Numbered from the stretch's first letter, positions 35,268-43,324 are shown. The stretch: DNA of 64,000 nt from Elusimicrobiota bacterium (GCA_027406905.1 DAHZHT010000010.1:1-64000), one strand, 5' to 3'. Numbers and translations: made by a program. The notes: generated from the sequence alone by a model not told the origin.

Positions 35268-37220
35268 TTGTTTCGGCGGGCGGCTCCGTATTTAGCTTAC
35301 CTTTATCTCAGCCTCGTCAAGTGGACGACGCGCTTGGAAACTCTCGGAGAAGAAAAAAGGGCGCTTCTCCGCGCCAAAAACCAGCGTTTTATTTATGCTT
35401 TCTGGCATAATCAGCAGATGTTTTTTACGACCAGTCACCGGGGGGATAATCTCTCGGTTCTAGTCAGCCTGAGCCGGGATGGGGAAATGATCGCCAAGGT
35501 CATGAGTCTGTCTAAAATTCGCGCTTCCCGAGGTTCTTCTTCCAAAAACGCCTCTGCCGCTTTAAAAGAGATGATGCGCTTGACCGAAGAAGGTTGGGAT
35601 TTGGGAATTACCCCGGACGGCCCCAAAGGCCCAAAAGAAGAGGTTAAGCGCGGCGGAGTTTTTCTTGCCCAAAAACTCGGTATTCCCATTTTGCCGACGG
35701 CCAATTTCCTTTCGCGAAAAATAGTTCTAAGGCGAAGCTGGGATCAATATCAGGTTCCGCTGCCCTGCGGGCGCGCCGCTATCGCATATGGGAAACCAGT
35801 TTGGGTCGGGCCCGATGACGATTTAGATTTAAAAGCCAGGGAATTAGCCGAAGAGCTTTCACGGGCGAGTTTAGAGGCGCAAGACCGTGTTCAATCTTCC
35901 GTGGCGGGATTTCGCGTCAAAGGAGTTCTTTTTCTCGAAAACCTTCTTTTCGCGCCCTTAGCCCTCTTTTTTATTTTTAAATTTCTCTTCTCCAGCCGAA
36001 GGCGGATTTTGTTAGGGCTCAAGGACGAAATCAAAGAGCGTCTAGGGTTCGTGAATCTAGCGAGAAAAAAAGATTCTTTGCCGCATCCTTTGATTTGGGT
36101 CCATGCCTCTTCCGCTGGCGAGGTGTCTTCGGTCGAGCCGCTCATTGGCTTAATTAAGGCTCAATACCCGCAGTTTTTAATCGCGATGACCTCGACCAAC
36201 GCTCAGGGAAAAATTCGCGCGCAGAAACTGAATCTAGCTGATTTTCATTTGATGGCTCCGCTTGATTTTTTTCCGGCAGTGCGGCGATTTTTACGCCGCG
36301 CGCGGCCGGATGCCCTTATTTTGGTTGAAACCGAATTGTGGCCGCATTTGATTGCCTTACCTTTCTCAAGAAAAATTCCCGTGATATTAGTGAGCGCGGC
36401 CTTAAGCGAAAGAAGTTTTTGGCGCTATCAAAAGCTTTCTTTCCTGGTAAAGCCTTTTTTTAAGCGGATCGCGTTGATTGCCGTTCAAACCGATGCGGAT
36501 GCCGAACGCTTTAAAAAATTAGGGGCCGATCCGGAAAAAGTGTTTGTCTCCGGAAGCTTAAAATATGATCGCAATAGAGAGATGGATCATTCTTTAGCCC
36601 AAGAAGCCCTTCAAACCCTCAATTGGGCAAACGAGCGTTTCTGGGTTGCCGCTAGCACGCACCTAAAAGAAGAAGAGATATTGATTGAGTCATTTCTCCA
36701 GCTTCGTCAAAAGGGGGTTGGTCTTAAACTTGTGATCGCGCCCCGTCATATTGAGCGCGTGCGGGAGTTAGAGGAACTCCTTCAAAAAAAGAGGGTTTCT
36801 TTTATTGCTTATTCAAAGATGAAAAATGAAGTCCCGCAAGAGCGAGATTGTTTAATCTTGGACCGTTTGGGAATTCTAGCAGGGTTTTATCGCGGAGCGG
36901 TTTTGACTTTTGTTGGAGGAACATTGATTCCAATGGGAGGACACAGTTTAATCGAGCCGGCTTTGGAAAAAAGTCCGGTCGCCTTTGGCCCCTCTGTTGA
37001 TTCCAGCGCGGAATTGGCGCGGGTATTGGTGTCGAAGGGCGCCGGTTTTGAGCTTCGCGATGCGGAGTCTTTGACCAGCTGTTTAAATTTTTTGGCGGAA
37101 GATTCCGTGCGCCTCTCTCAAGCCCGGGAAGCGGCTCAATCTTCGGCTCAAGGGTTTTGCGGGGCTTCCACAAGAACGCTTGAGGCGCTTAAAAAAAGGA
37201 GACTGACTCCTTTTTTATAG
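35268..37220 (+). CDS. waaA: Fusion: DUF374 acyltransferase-like domain + Kdo transferase WaaA
   Basis: A 650-residue protein, about 225 longer than WaaA alone. Residues 1-205 match DUF374, a lysophospholipid-acyltransferase-like fold: FIYAFWHNQQMFF (with the His-containing motif in an HN form), SLSRDGEMIAKV, RGSSSKNASAALKEM and ITPDGPKGPKEEVKRGGVFLAQK. Residues about 225-640 are the Kdo transferase: LIWVHASSAGEVSSVEPLI near 280, VETELWPHLI near 345, SGSLKYDRN near 420 and the GGHSLIEPALEKSPVAFGP block near 560. WaaA adds Kdo to lipid A. TTG start at 35268; a membrane helix lies at the domain junction (LFAPLALFFIFKFLF). Confidence 0.88.
   Translation: MFRRAAPYLAYLYLSLVKWTTRLETLGEEKRALLRAKNQRFIYAFWHNQQMFFTTSHRGDNLSVLVSLSRDGEMIAKVMSLSKIRASRGSSSKNASAALKEMMRLTEEGWDLGITPDGPKGPKEEVKRGGVFLAQKLGIPILPTANFLSRKIVLRRSWDQYQVPLPCGRAAIAYGKPVWVGPDDDLDLKARELAEELSRASLEAQDRVQSSVAGFRVKGVLFLENLLFAPLALFFIFKFLFSSRRRILLGLKDEIKERLGFVNLARKKDSLPHPLIWVHASSAGEVSSVEPLIGLIKAQYPQFLIAMTSTNAQGKIRAQKLNLADFHLMAPLDFFPAVRRFLRRARPDALILVETELWPHLIALPFSRKIPVILVSAALSERSFWRYQKLSFLVKPFFKRIALIAVQTDADAERFKKLGADPEKVFVSGSLKYDRNREMDHSLAQEALQTLNWANERFWVAASTHLKEEEILIESFLQLRQKGVGLKLVIAPRHIERVRELEELLQKKRVSFIAYSKMKNEVPQERDCLILDRLGILAGFYRGAVLTFVGGTLIPMGGHSLIEPALEKSPVAFGPSVDSSAELARVLVSKGAGFELRDAESLTSCLNFLAEDSVRLSQAREAAQSSAQGFCGASTRTLEALKKRRLTPFL
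37192..37216 (+). terminator. Hairpin with T run at the end of waaA
   Basis: Stem A6GGAG (37192-37201), loop ACTGA, stem CTCCT6 (37207-37216). It lies within the last codons of waaA; the T run ends just before the stop. The core GGAGACTGACTCC also resembles the dispersed palindrome GGGGACTGTCCCC. Confidence 0.5.
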
Positions 37221-37249
37221 TAAAATAGAGTTCGTCCTTTGTTTTACCG

Positions 37250-37299
37250 TCCAGTTGGCGGTGGTCGCGGGTGGGACAGTATGACATCCGTGTTTGGTT
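37250..37299 (+). pseudogene. Possible tRNA-Val remnant
   Basis: GTCCAGTTGGCG, then GTGGTCGCGGG, closely follows the first 25 bases of the intact tRNA-Val at 37304 (GCCCAGTTGGCG, then GTGGTAGCGCG), and TGACAT recurs at the anticodon position. The rest does not fold as a tRNA, so it looks like a decayed partial duplicate. Chance similarity is not excluded. Confidence 0.4.
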
Positions 37300-37303
37300 T
37301 TTC

Positions 37304-37375
37304 GCCCAGTTGGCGCAGTGGTAGCGCGTTCCCTTGACATGGGAAAGGTCATAGGTTCAAATCCTATACTGGGCA
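37304..37375 (+). tRNA. tRNA-Val (GAC)
   Basis: A 72-nt cloverleaf. Acceptor GCCCAGT pairs with ACTGGGC, discriminator A; D stem GCGC/GCGC; anticodon stem TTCCC/GGGAA with loop TTGACAT, hence anticodon GAC; T stem ATAGG/CCTAT with TTCAAAT loop. The CCA end is not encoded. Confidence 0.95.
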
Positions 37376-37424
37376 CGTTTTAACAAGTTTTAGCATCGGG
37401 AAATGGGCCAGCTACTCTTTTTTT

Positions 37425-38504
37425 ATGATTGAAAAAGCGGTTTTTATCCAACAAATTGAACGCGCGGCCCAAGGGGCTCTGGCCTTGCCCGTCACGCGCG
37501 GGATGCTCAACTGTTTATATTCGGAGCTCAGAAAGGGCGATCCTCCCTGGTGGAAGCACACGGCGAAAGCGTGGGAAAAAAGAGAATTTGTTCATTGGGC
37601 CGAGGCCTGGGGCATTTTTCTATCGGCGGTGCATTACGAGGCTTTGAGCGACGCTCAAAATCCCTTGGTTCCCTATTTCCCTTCCTGCGGCGGGACCGCC
37701 GAGGCCGATCCCTCAACCGGGCTTCTCCAATTTTTAAAAGATCCGCCCCAAAGTTTTTTTGAGAATCTTAAAAAGGCCGAGCGCCGGGTTTATCTTTCGA
37801 CTCGAAATCTTTTGTGGCCGCCTTTAGCTCAGCTTTTTTTTCAAACCGTCGGATTTCCTTATTATATGGTCGAGATTAACGCCGGGGCGGGGCTCAATAT
37901 GGCGACCGACTTGTTGCGCACGGTCAAGGGCTTTAATTCAGATTTAATCGAAGCCCGCATAGGCCTTGATGTTCAGCCCATGGATATTCACGATATCAAT
38001 CACCGGCGCTGGCTAACCGCTTCTTTTCTGCCCGAACAAATGGCGGCCATTGACGAGTTTGACGAGGACTCGGAGAAATTTATCGATTTGTTGGCGCAGG
38101 ATTCGGAACTAGCTCAGATTTTTCCGTGCCGCGCTGATTCCGCTCCGGAATTTCTAGCCAAGAATATTCCAGTTGAAGGCGATATGGGGCTTTTTATTTT
38201 TAACACCGCGACCACCGGGCGCATGAATGACGCCGCTTACGCCGATTACCAAAAAAAAATGTTCGAGGTTATGAAGCCGTGGAAAGACCGCGTTCTTTGG
38301 GTAGAGATTGAAAGCGTTCGCGGAGAAATGTTTTCGACCACGTTTGAATTAAGGGCTTGGAAGATAGAGAACGAAAAACCGGCGGGGCAAGCGCTTGCGC
38401 GTTTTGATTTCGCCGCGAGAAAAACTGATTATAACAGAGAAGCGGCGCTTAAATTTCTTCTCCCGCCGGGAGTGCCTATTCCTCCTGAAGCAAAGCGAAA
38501 ATAA
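37425..38504 (+). CDS. DUF2332-like protein
   Basis: A 359-residue protein without signal peptide. The central block VEINAGAGLNMATDLL (near 148) and the preceding RRVYLSTRNLLWPPLAQLFFQTVGFPYYM resemble DUF2332, whose members have a conserved E-x2-A-x-A-G-L-N pattern and look like divergent class I methyltransferases. The second half has FIFNTATTGRMNDAAYADYQKKMFEVM and VLWVEIESVR, compatible with motif IV and following strands of such a fold. No function is established. ATG at 37425 lacks a Shine-Dalgarno sequence; TACTCT lies six bases upstream, the leaderless pattern seen elsewhere. Confidence 0.5.
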   Translation: MIEKAVFIQQIERAAQGALALPVTRGMLNCLYSELRKGDPPWWKHTAKAWEKREFVHWAEAWGIFLSAVHYEALSDAQNPLVPYFPSCGGTAEADPSTGLLQFLKDPPQSFFENLKKAERRVYLSTRNLLWPPLAQLFFQTVGFPYYMVEINAGAGLNMATDLLRTVKGFNSDLIEARIGLDVQPMDIHDINHRRWLTASFLPEQMAAIDEFDEDSEKFIDLLAQDSELAQIFPCRADSAPEFLAKNIPVEGDMGLFIFNTATTGRMNDAAYADYQKKMFEVMKPWKDRVLWVEIESVRGEMFSTTFELRAWKIENEKPAGQALARFDFAARKTDYNREAALKFLLPPGVPIPPEAKRK

Positions 38505-38533
38505 ATTTTCAAGACACCCCCCCTTGAAAATTT
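38503..38533. terminator. 11-bp inverted repeat after the DUF2332-like gene
   Basis: AAATTTTCAAG (38503-38513), loop of nine mostly C bases, CTTGAAAATTT (38523-38533), followed by a T. It begins in the stop codon of the upstream gene and contains the -35 box of the next promoter. Terminator is the simplest reading; an operator is the alternative. Confidence 0.5.
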
Positions 38534-38552
38534 TCCATTTACCCTTTATACT
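38524..38552 (+). promoter_or_regulatory. Promoter of the 72-aa gene and tatD
   Basis: TTGAAA (38524-38529), 17-nt spacer, TATACT (38547-38552). The predicted leader of about 33 nt contains GGAGGG before the ATG at 38592. This is among the clearest promoters in the window. Confidence 0.7.
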
Positions 38553-38591
38553 TGAGGGTGTTGGTTTGAGTCTTTAACTTGGAGGGTTGCT

Positions 38592-38810
38592 ATGCTTAAG
38601 TCAAAATCAAAGAAATCTGCTCTCGGTTCCATTAAAAGGCCCGCTGTTCAGGAAGATGTCGTGTTGGATTTTAAAAGCGAGCGGGCTTGGCTTGATTTAT
38701 TCGTGCCCCAACGAGAGCACGATCCTTGGATATCCTTGGAGGAACATCTTTTAGAAAAAAGTCACCGAGACGCCAATTTGGAGAGACGCTGGAAATACTT
38801 CGGGAAATAG
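38592..38810 (+). CDS. 72-aa hypothetical protein
   Basis: A small soluble protein with a strong ribosome-binding site (GGAGGG, seven bases before the ATG) and a clear promoter. The N-terminal 25 residues are basic (LKSKSKKSALGSIKR), the rest acidic and aromatic (DFKSERAWLDLFVPQ, HDPWISLEEHLLEK). No family is recognised. Its TAG stop (38808-38810) overlaps the likely tatD start by an ATAG tetranucleotide. The translation signals argue that it is expressed. Confidence 0.65.
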   Translation: MLKSKSKKSALGSIKRPAVQEDVVLDFKSERAWLDLFVPQREHDPWISLEEHLLEKSHRDANLERRWKYFGK

Positions 38811-39613
38811 AATTTATCGACACTCACGCTCATCTCTCGGATGAGCGTTTCGATGTTGATCGCGCGGAGGTTTTAGCGCGCGCCAAAGCTCTTGGGATAA
38901 CTCGCCTCATTGAAATTGCCGATGGCCCCCAAGAGTGGGCCCAGTCTTTGTCTCTGGCCCGCGCCCACTCTCCCTTTGTGCACGCGGCTCTGGGGCTTCA
39001 TCCTTATCACGCGGATCAGTTCTCGGAAGGGCTTTTTGAGGATTTATCTAAAAAGGCCTTGTTACCGGAAGTGGTGGGAATCGGAGAAATCGGCCTTGAT
39101 TATGCCAAGTCTTCTGTTCCCGCTGAAATTCAAAAGCCGGTTTTTGAGCGCCTCCTTTTTCTCTCTAAGAGTTTAAAAAAGCCCTGCGTGATTCACTGCC
39201 GAGAAGCCTATTTGGATTTAATTCCGATTATAGAGAAGGTATTCCCTCATCCTCCGGATTCTGGGTTCTGGGGAGTTGTTCATTGCTTTTCGGGGGGGAA
39301 TTCAGAGGCGCTCTTCTTAAAGGAAAAAGGCTTTCTTCTTGGCGTTGACGGGCCGGTGACCTATCCAAAAAATAACGCTCTCAGAGAAGCTTTGCGTTTG
39401 GCGGGCCTTGAGCGTGTCGTTTTGGAAACCGACAGTCCGTATCTTCCGCCGCAAAGTTCTCGCGGAAAACGCAATGAGCCCTCTTCAATTCCCGAAATTG
39501 CCGCAAAACTTTCCGAAGTATTTGGAGTTTCTTTGGCTGAAGTGGCGGATAAAACCACCCGCAACGCGGTTCTTCTTTTTCCTCCCATCAAAGAGCCAGG
39601 TTTTGTAAAATAA
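38807..39613 (+). CDS. tatD: TatD-family metal-dependent hydrolase (DNase)
   Basis: A TIM-barrel nuclease of the TatD family. All metal ligands are visible: IDTHAHL at the start, GEIGLDY near 94, CVIHCREA near 130, VVHCFSGG near 157 and LETDSPYLPP near 208. Family consensus starts M-x-F-I-D-T-H-x-H, and the matching residue here is an ATA codon at 38807 overlapping the preceding stop (ATAG); no ATG or GTG exists nearby in frame. If only standard starts are allowed, TTG at 38726 would add 27 unrelated residues and overlap the 72-aa gene by 85 nt (295 aa). I chose the ATA position on homology; start confidence is low, gene confidence high. Confidence 0.88.
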   Translation: MEFIDTHAHLSDERFDVDRAEVLARAKALGITRLIEIADGPQEWAQSLSLARAHSPFVHAALGLHPYHADQFSEGLFEDLSKKALLPEVVGIGEIGLDYAKSSVPAEIQKPVFERLLFLSKSLKKPCVIHCREAYLDLIPIIEKVFPHPPDSGFWGVVHCFSGGNSEALFLKEKGFLLGVDGPVTYPKNNALREALRLAGLERVVLETDSPYLPPQSSRGKRNEPSSIPEIAAKLSEVFGVSLAEVADKTTRNAVLLFPPIKEPGFVK

Positions 39614-39619
39614 ATTCGC

Positions 39620-39691
39620 GGGCCTGTAGTTCAACGGATAGAGCGCGTGGCTTCGAACCACGAGATCCGGGTTCGATTCCTGGCGGGCCCA
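39620..39691 (+). tRNA. tRNA-Arg (TCG)
   Basis: A 72-nt cloverleaf: acceptor GGGCCTG/CGGGCCC with one G-T pair, discriminator A; anticodon stem CGTGG/CCACG with loop CTTCGAA giving anticodon TCG; T loop TTCGATT. It reads CGA codons. No encoded CCA. It starts six bases after the tatD stop. Confidence 0.95.
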
Positions 39692-39739
39692 GTTCTTTTC
39701 CTTTATATTAGCCCTGATTATTCTGTAACAAAAAAGTCC

Positions 39740-39768
39740 TTGAAATAATTCCGCTTGGGAGTTACCCT
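39740..39768 (+). promoter_or_regulatory. Promoter of the GYF_2 gene
   Basis: TTGAAA (39740-39745), 17-nt spacer, TACCCT (39763-39768), which again fits TAnnnT. Leader of about 34 nt with GGAGG before the ATG at 39809. Confidence 0.6.
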
Positions 39769-39808
39769 TATTCCAGATTTGAATGCGGTTTCTTATTTGG
39801 AGGAAGTT

Positions 39809-40754
39809 ATGAAATATTGGGTTTATATTGATGGCAAGGTTCCCGGATCTTATTCTCCGGATGAATTGTGGCGGCTTTCGGGCTTTTCATCGACCACGCT
39901 GGTTTGTTCCGCGGAGGGCGAAATCCAAGATAAAAATTGGCGTTATGCGGGAGAGTTTTCCGAGATCATTCAAGCTGGAAAGAATAATTCTTCGCGCCCG
40001 CCGGCGCCGCCTTCGGCTGATAACGGGCTTTTAGATGCCGGAAACCCCAAGGAAGCTCTTGAATCGGCGGAAGCTAAAATTTTCCTTCATGTCCGAGATC
40101 GAAGGCGCCCGCCGCGAAAAAAATCTCCTTTCATCTTTGCAAAACCAAGTCGAGGGGATGAGCCGCGATTTGAAACAAGAGCTGGAGGAAAAGGCGTCTC
40201 TCGAAAAGAAAGCGGCGGCACTTGAAAAGGATTTATCCCGTCTGGAAAAAGAAAGCCGTGAAAATTCGACGCGATTGAGCGCCCTTTTAAAAGATAAGGA
40301 AGAAGCCCTGTCCGCCGTTAAAGCCGACTTTGAAAAAGAACATTCCCAGTCCGAGCGTCTTAAGACTCAAGTTAAGGAGCTTTCCGAAGATTTGGCGATT
40401 CGAAACGGCTTGGTCAACCGCCTGGCCAAGGACCTGTCGGACAAGGAGAAAAGTTTGGCGCAGTCTTTAAACCTGATTAAGAGGCTGGAAGACCAATTGC
40501 GGCAGATTGTTCCCGATCGTCTGACTTCGGGGGGGGATTCCTCTGTTAAAATTTCCGAAGCGGACTTGTCTGATGAGGTTCCATTGCCTTCGGTGGGGAA
40601 TGTTTCCGCCTCCCAGGCGGCTCCCGCTCCGGCGATTTCATCCAAAGAACCCAACACTAAAAAAAGCGGATTTTTCTTTAAGAATCATAATCAGCTTTCC
40701 TCGAATTCCATCTCAATATCTCTCCTTCAGCTCAAAAAAAGTATCAGAGATTAG
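39809..40754 (+). pseudogene. GYF_2-domain/coiled-coil protein, split by a frameshift near 40075-40088
   Basis: Frame 1 (ATG 39809, GGAGG ribosome-binding site) encodes a GYF_2-type domain: MKYWVYIDGKVPGSYSPDEL, GFSSTTLVC and a Pro-rich linker. After about residue 92 (AESAEAKIF) it turns into composition noise up to a stop at 40225. A second frame takes over at once: SFMSEIEGARREKNLLSSLQ followed by a 130-residue coiled coil (KKAAALEKDLSRLEKESREN and so on) and a Ser/Pro-rich tail to the stop at 40754. The switch needs one base and coincides with an AAAATTTTCC run. So this is one gene of about 315 aa broken by an insertion, a sequencing error, or a programmed/slippage frameshift. The downstream part has an ATG at 40089 but no ribosome-binding site. 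Confidence 0.7.
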
Positions 40755-40785
40755 CGCCTCTAAAATTAGCAGTCATCATTCGCGA

Positions 40786-40816
40786 TTGACAGCTCTGGTA
40801 TTTTTTATGTTATAAT
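40786..40816 (+). promoter_or_regulatory. Promoter of groES-groEL
   Basis: TTGACA (40786-40791) and TATAAT (40811-40816), both perfect, spacer 19 nt (longer than the usual 17). The CIRCE-like element starts at the last base of the -10. Confidence 0.75.
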
Positions 40817-40842
40817 TAGCAGAGGATAAGAGCGATTGCTAA
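40816..40842 (+). promoter_or_regulatory. Degenerate CIRCE operator (HrcA site)
   Basis: The element is exactly 27 bases: TTAGCAGAG, nine bases, GATTGCTAA. Consensus arms are TTAGCACTC and GAGTGCTAA. The right arm matches 8 of 9; the left arm matches 6 of 9 (the inner three differ). Position on the transcription start and before groES is as in HrcA-repressed operons. Confidence 0.75.
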
Positions 40843-40884
40843 GTAAAGGATCGCTCAAGAGAAAAACTAGGAGGATTAGAAGAT

Positions 40885-41196
40885 ATGGCAGAAGCGACTC
40901 TGACAAAAGTGAAAATCCAGCCCCTCGGCGACCGCGTGTTGGTCAAACCGATAGAGGCCAAGGAAACCAAGCGTGGCGGGCTCATTATTCCCGACACCGC
41001 GAAGGAAAAGCCGCAGGAAGGCGAGATCATTGCCTGCGGAAAAGGGAAGACCACCGAAGATGGCAAGGTCCTTCCGATGGACGTTAAAGCCGGAGACAAG
41101 ATTTTGTACGGCAAATACTCCGGGTCTGAAATCAAACTCGACGATCAAGAATATTTGATCATGCATCAAGACGATATTCTTGGAATCTTGAAATAA
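40885..41196 (+). CDS. groES: Co-chaperonin GroES
   Basis: A 103-residue chaperonin cofactor. [38 protein letters not shown] includes the mobile loop and base region, and [28 protein letters not shown] the C-terminal part. It caps GroEL. The ATG follows AGGAGG. Expression should respond to heat through the CIRCE-like element. Confidence 0.98.
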   Translation: MAEATLTKVKIQPLGDRVLVKPIEAKETKRGGLIIPDTAKEKPQEGEIIACGKGKTTEDGKVLPMDVKAGDKILYGKYSGSEIKLDDQEYLIMHQDDILGILK

Positions 41197-41214
41197 CTGG
41201 AGGAATAATTAATC

Positions 41215-42837
41215 ATGGCTAAAAACATTATATTCGCGGACGAAGCGAGACGTTTCTTAAAGGCGGGGGTTGATAAACTCGCCAATGCGACGAAGGGGAC
41301 CTTAGGGCCCCGCGGTCGCTCGGTCGTTTTAGACAAAAAGTTTGGTTCTCCCAGCATCATTGATGATGGCGTCACCATCGCCAAGGAAATTGAGCTCCCC
41401 GACGCTTTTGAAAACATGGGGGCCCAGTTGGTCAAAGAAGTGGCGACCAAGACCAACGATGTCGCCGGAGACGGAACTACGACGGCTATTGTTCTTTCTC
41501 AATCGATGCTTGCCGAAGGGATGAAAAACATTACCGCCGGGGCCAACGCCAAAGCGGTTGAGCGCGGAATGCATAAAGCCCTTGAAGTCGTTGTTAAAGA
41601 GCTTAAAAAGTCCGTCAAACCGGTCAAAACCAAGGAAGAGAAAGCCCAGGTTGCGACCATTTCCTCCAATGACAAGCAGATCGGAAGCTTGATTGCCGAG
41701 GCGATGGAGAAAGTGGGACATGAGGGCGTGATCACGGTCGAAGAAGGGAAATCCGCCGACACGACTTTAGACGTGGTCGAGGGAATGCAGTTTGACCGCG
41801 GATACGTTTCTCCTTATTTCGTGACCGATTCCGAGAGAATGGAAACCGTTCTCGAGGACGCCTACGTAATCATCACGGACAAGAAAATTTCCGCGATGAG
41901 CGACATGCTTCCTCTTCTCGAAAAAATCGTCCAGACCGGCAAATCCTTCCTCTTAATTGCCGACGATATTGAAGGCGAAGCCTTGGCGACCTTGGTCGTC
42001 AATAAGATTCGCGGAACGCTCAAAGCCGCCGCGGTGAAAGCCCCGGGCTTTGGCGATCGCAGGAAAGAAATGCTTCAAGATATCGCGGTGTTGACCGGCG
42101 GAGAAGTCATTTCCGAAGAGCTGGGACACAAGTTTGAGAAAGCCAGCCTCGACATGCTCGGCCGCGCCAAACGCGTCGTCATTGACAAAGACAATACCAC
42201 CATCGTCAATGGCGCCGGAAACAAATCCGAGATCACTAAGCGCGCTGATTCAATCCGGAAGCAGATCGCCGACACCACTTCCGACTACGATCGGGAGAAA
42301 TTACAGGAGCGCTTGGCGAAACTCTCCGGCGGAGTGGCGGTCATTAACGTTGGCGCCGCGACCGAGACCGAGATGAAAGCGAAAAAAGCCAAGGTTGAAG
42401 ACGCCAAGAACGCGACCAAGGCCGGAGTCGAGGAAGGCATGATTGCCGGCGGAGGAGTGGCTCTTCTTCACGCTTCAGAGGCTCTTGAGAAATTCAAGGG
42501 CGATAATGAGGATGAGACCACTGGCGGAATGATTGTTCGCCGCGCTCTCCAGGCTCCTATTCGCCAAATCGCCGAAAATTCGGGTCTTGAGGGTTCCGTC
42601 GTTGTCCAGAAGATTCTTTCTTCCGGAAACGGCATCGGCCTTAACGCCGCCTCCGGCGAGTATGTCGACCTCTTCAAGGCTGGAATCGTCGATCCGCTCA
42701 AAGTCACCAGAACGGCGCTTGAGAATGCGGTTTCCATTGTGGGAACCATTCTGACCACCGATGTTCTCGTCGCGGACATTCCCGAGAAAAAGGAAGCCCC
42801 GATGGGAGCCGGCGCCCATGGCGGAGACATGTATTAA
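41215..42837 (+). CDS. groEL: Chaperonin GroEL
   Basis: A 540-residue chaperonin subunit with the usual landmarks: [21 protein letters not shown] near the N-terminus, [10 protein letters not shown] near residue 85 (ATP site), and [16 protein letters not shown] near 407. It ends [10 protein letters not shown], without the GGM repeats found at many GroEL C-termini. It has a good ribosome-binding site (GGAGG) and follows groES by 18 bases. A single groEL copy is present in the window. Confidence 0.98.
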   Translation: MAKNIIFADEARRFLKAGVDKLANATKGTLGPRGRSVVLDKKFGSPSIIDDGVTIAKEIELPDAFENMGAQLVKEVATKTNDVAGDGTTTAIVLSQSMLAEGMKNITAGANAKAVERGMHKALEVVVKELKKSVKPVKTKEEKAQVATISSNDKQIGSLIAEAMEKVGHEGVITVEEGKSADTTLDVVEGMQFDRGYVSPYFVTDSERMETVLEDAYVIITDKKISAMSDMLPLLEKIVQTGKSFLLIADDIEGEALATLVVNKIRGTLKAAAVKAPGFGDRRKEMLQDIAVLTGGEVISEELGHKFEKASLDMLGRAKRVVIDKDNTTIVNGAGNKSEITKRADSIRKQIADTTSDYDREKLQERLAKLSGGVAVINVGAATETEMKAKKAKVEDAKNATKAGVEEGMIAGGGVALLHASEALEKFKGDNEDETTGGMIVRRALQAPIRQIAENSGLEGSVVVQKILSSGNGIGLNAASGEYVDLFKAGIVDPLKVTRTALENAVSIVGTILTTDVLVADIPEKKEAPMGAGAHGGDMY

Positions 42838-42845
42838 TTAAGCGC

Positions 42846-42868
42846 AAAAAGGGGACTGTCCCCTTTTT
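42846..42868. repeat. Dispersed palindrome, copy 4, with A5/T5 flanks
   Basis: GGGGACTGTCCCC at 42851-42863 flanked by five A and five T, so the inverted repeat is perfect over 23 bases. In RNA it would be a hairpin followed by a U run, i.e. terminator-like for groEL. Confidence 0.85.
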
Positions 42869-42876
42869 AGACGCTA

Positions 42877-42910
42877 AGCCCCCGGGTCAAAAGCCCGGGG
42901 GCTTTTGTTT
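42877..42910. terminator. Rho-independent terminator between groEL and folB
   Basis: Stem AGCCCCCGGG (42877-42886), loop of seven, stem CCCGGGGGCT (42894-42903), then TTTTGTTTT. Strong on the plus strand for groESL; folB ends on the other side, so it may serve both directions. Confidence 0.9.
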
Positions 42911-42917
42911 TAGGCGT

Positions 42918-43298
42918 TTATCTGGATTTTGTTCGGCGAAGCCGGGTTTTCGTCATTTCAACGACGACTTCCCGGGTTTTAGGCATCAGTTCCGGTTTTT
43001 TGTGAACCCGAACTGAAATCGCCTCGACAAGGGGTTCTTCATCCAGGATATGCAGGGCGATTTCCCAGGCCAGGCGCTCAATTAAGAGCCTTTCTCCCTT
43101 TTCGGCCAAGGCTCTGGCGAGTCTCTCAATTCTAAAGTAATTGGCGCTCAATTTCAGATTGTCGCGGCGGCCGGCTTGAGTTAAATCGAGATTTAAAATC
43201 AGATCGATAGTAATTTTTTGGGGCTTTTTTCTCTCTTTGAGGCTAACGCCAAGACGGCTTTGGCATTCGATTCCAAGGATCTCGATTTTAGAGCTCAT
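42918..43298 (-). CDS. folB: Dihydroneopterin aldolase
   Basis: A 126-residue enzyme of folate synthesis (removes glycolaldehyde from dihydroneopterin). IEILGIECQSRLGVSLKERKKPQKITIDLIL near the N-terminus and the NYFRIERLARALAEKG segment are FolB landmarks, and KPELMP contains the conserved Lys region near the end. It diverges from trxB with a 26-base gap. folP, the other folate gene here, is in the opposite operon. Confidence 0.88.
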   Translation of the reverse strand: MSSKIEILGIECQSRLGVSLKERKKPQKITIDLILNLDLTQAGRRDNLKLSANYFRIERLARALAEKGERLLIERLAWEIALHILDEEPLVEAISVRVHKKPELMPKTREVVVEMTKTRLRRTKSR

Positions 43299-43311
43299 AA
43301 GGACTAAATGA

Positions 43312-43317
43312 TATAAT
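43312..43317 (+). promoter_or_regulatory. -10 box next to the trxB start
   Basis: A perfect TATAAT (43312-43317) seven bases before the ATG at 43325, so the transcript should be leaderless. No clear -35, since the upstream sequence is the folB start region. Confidence 0.55.
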
Positions 43318-43324
43318 GATTCTT

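Noticed and set aside
40035..40088. Start of the second GYF/coiled-coil frame at 40035 as an independent gene
   Set aside because: The residues before 40089 mirror the first frame's sequence and there is no ribosome-binding site; a frameshifted single gene explains it better.
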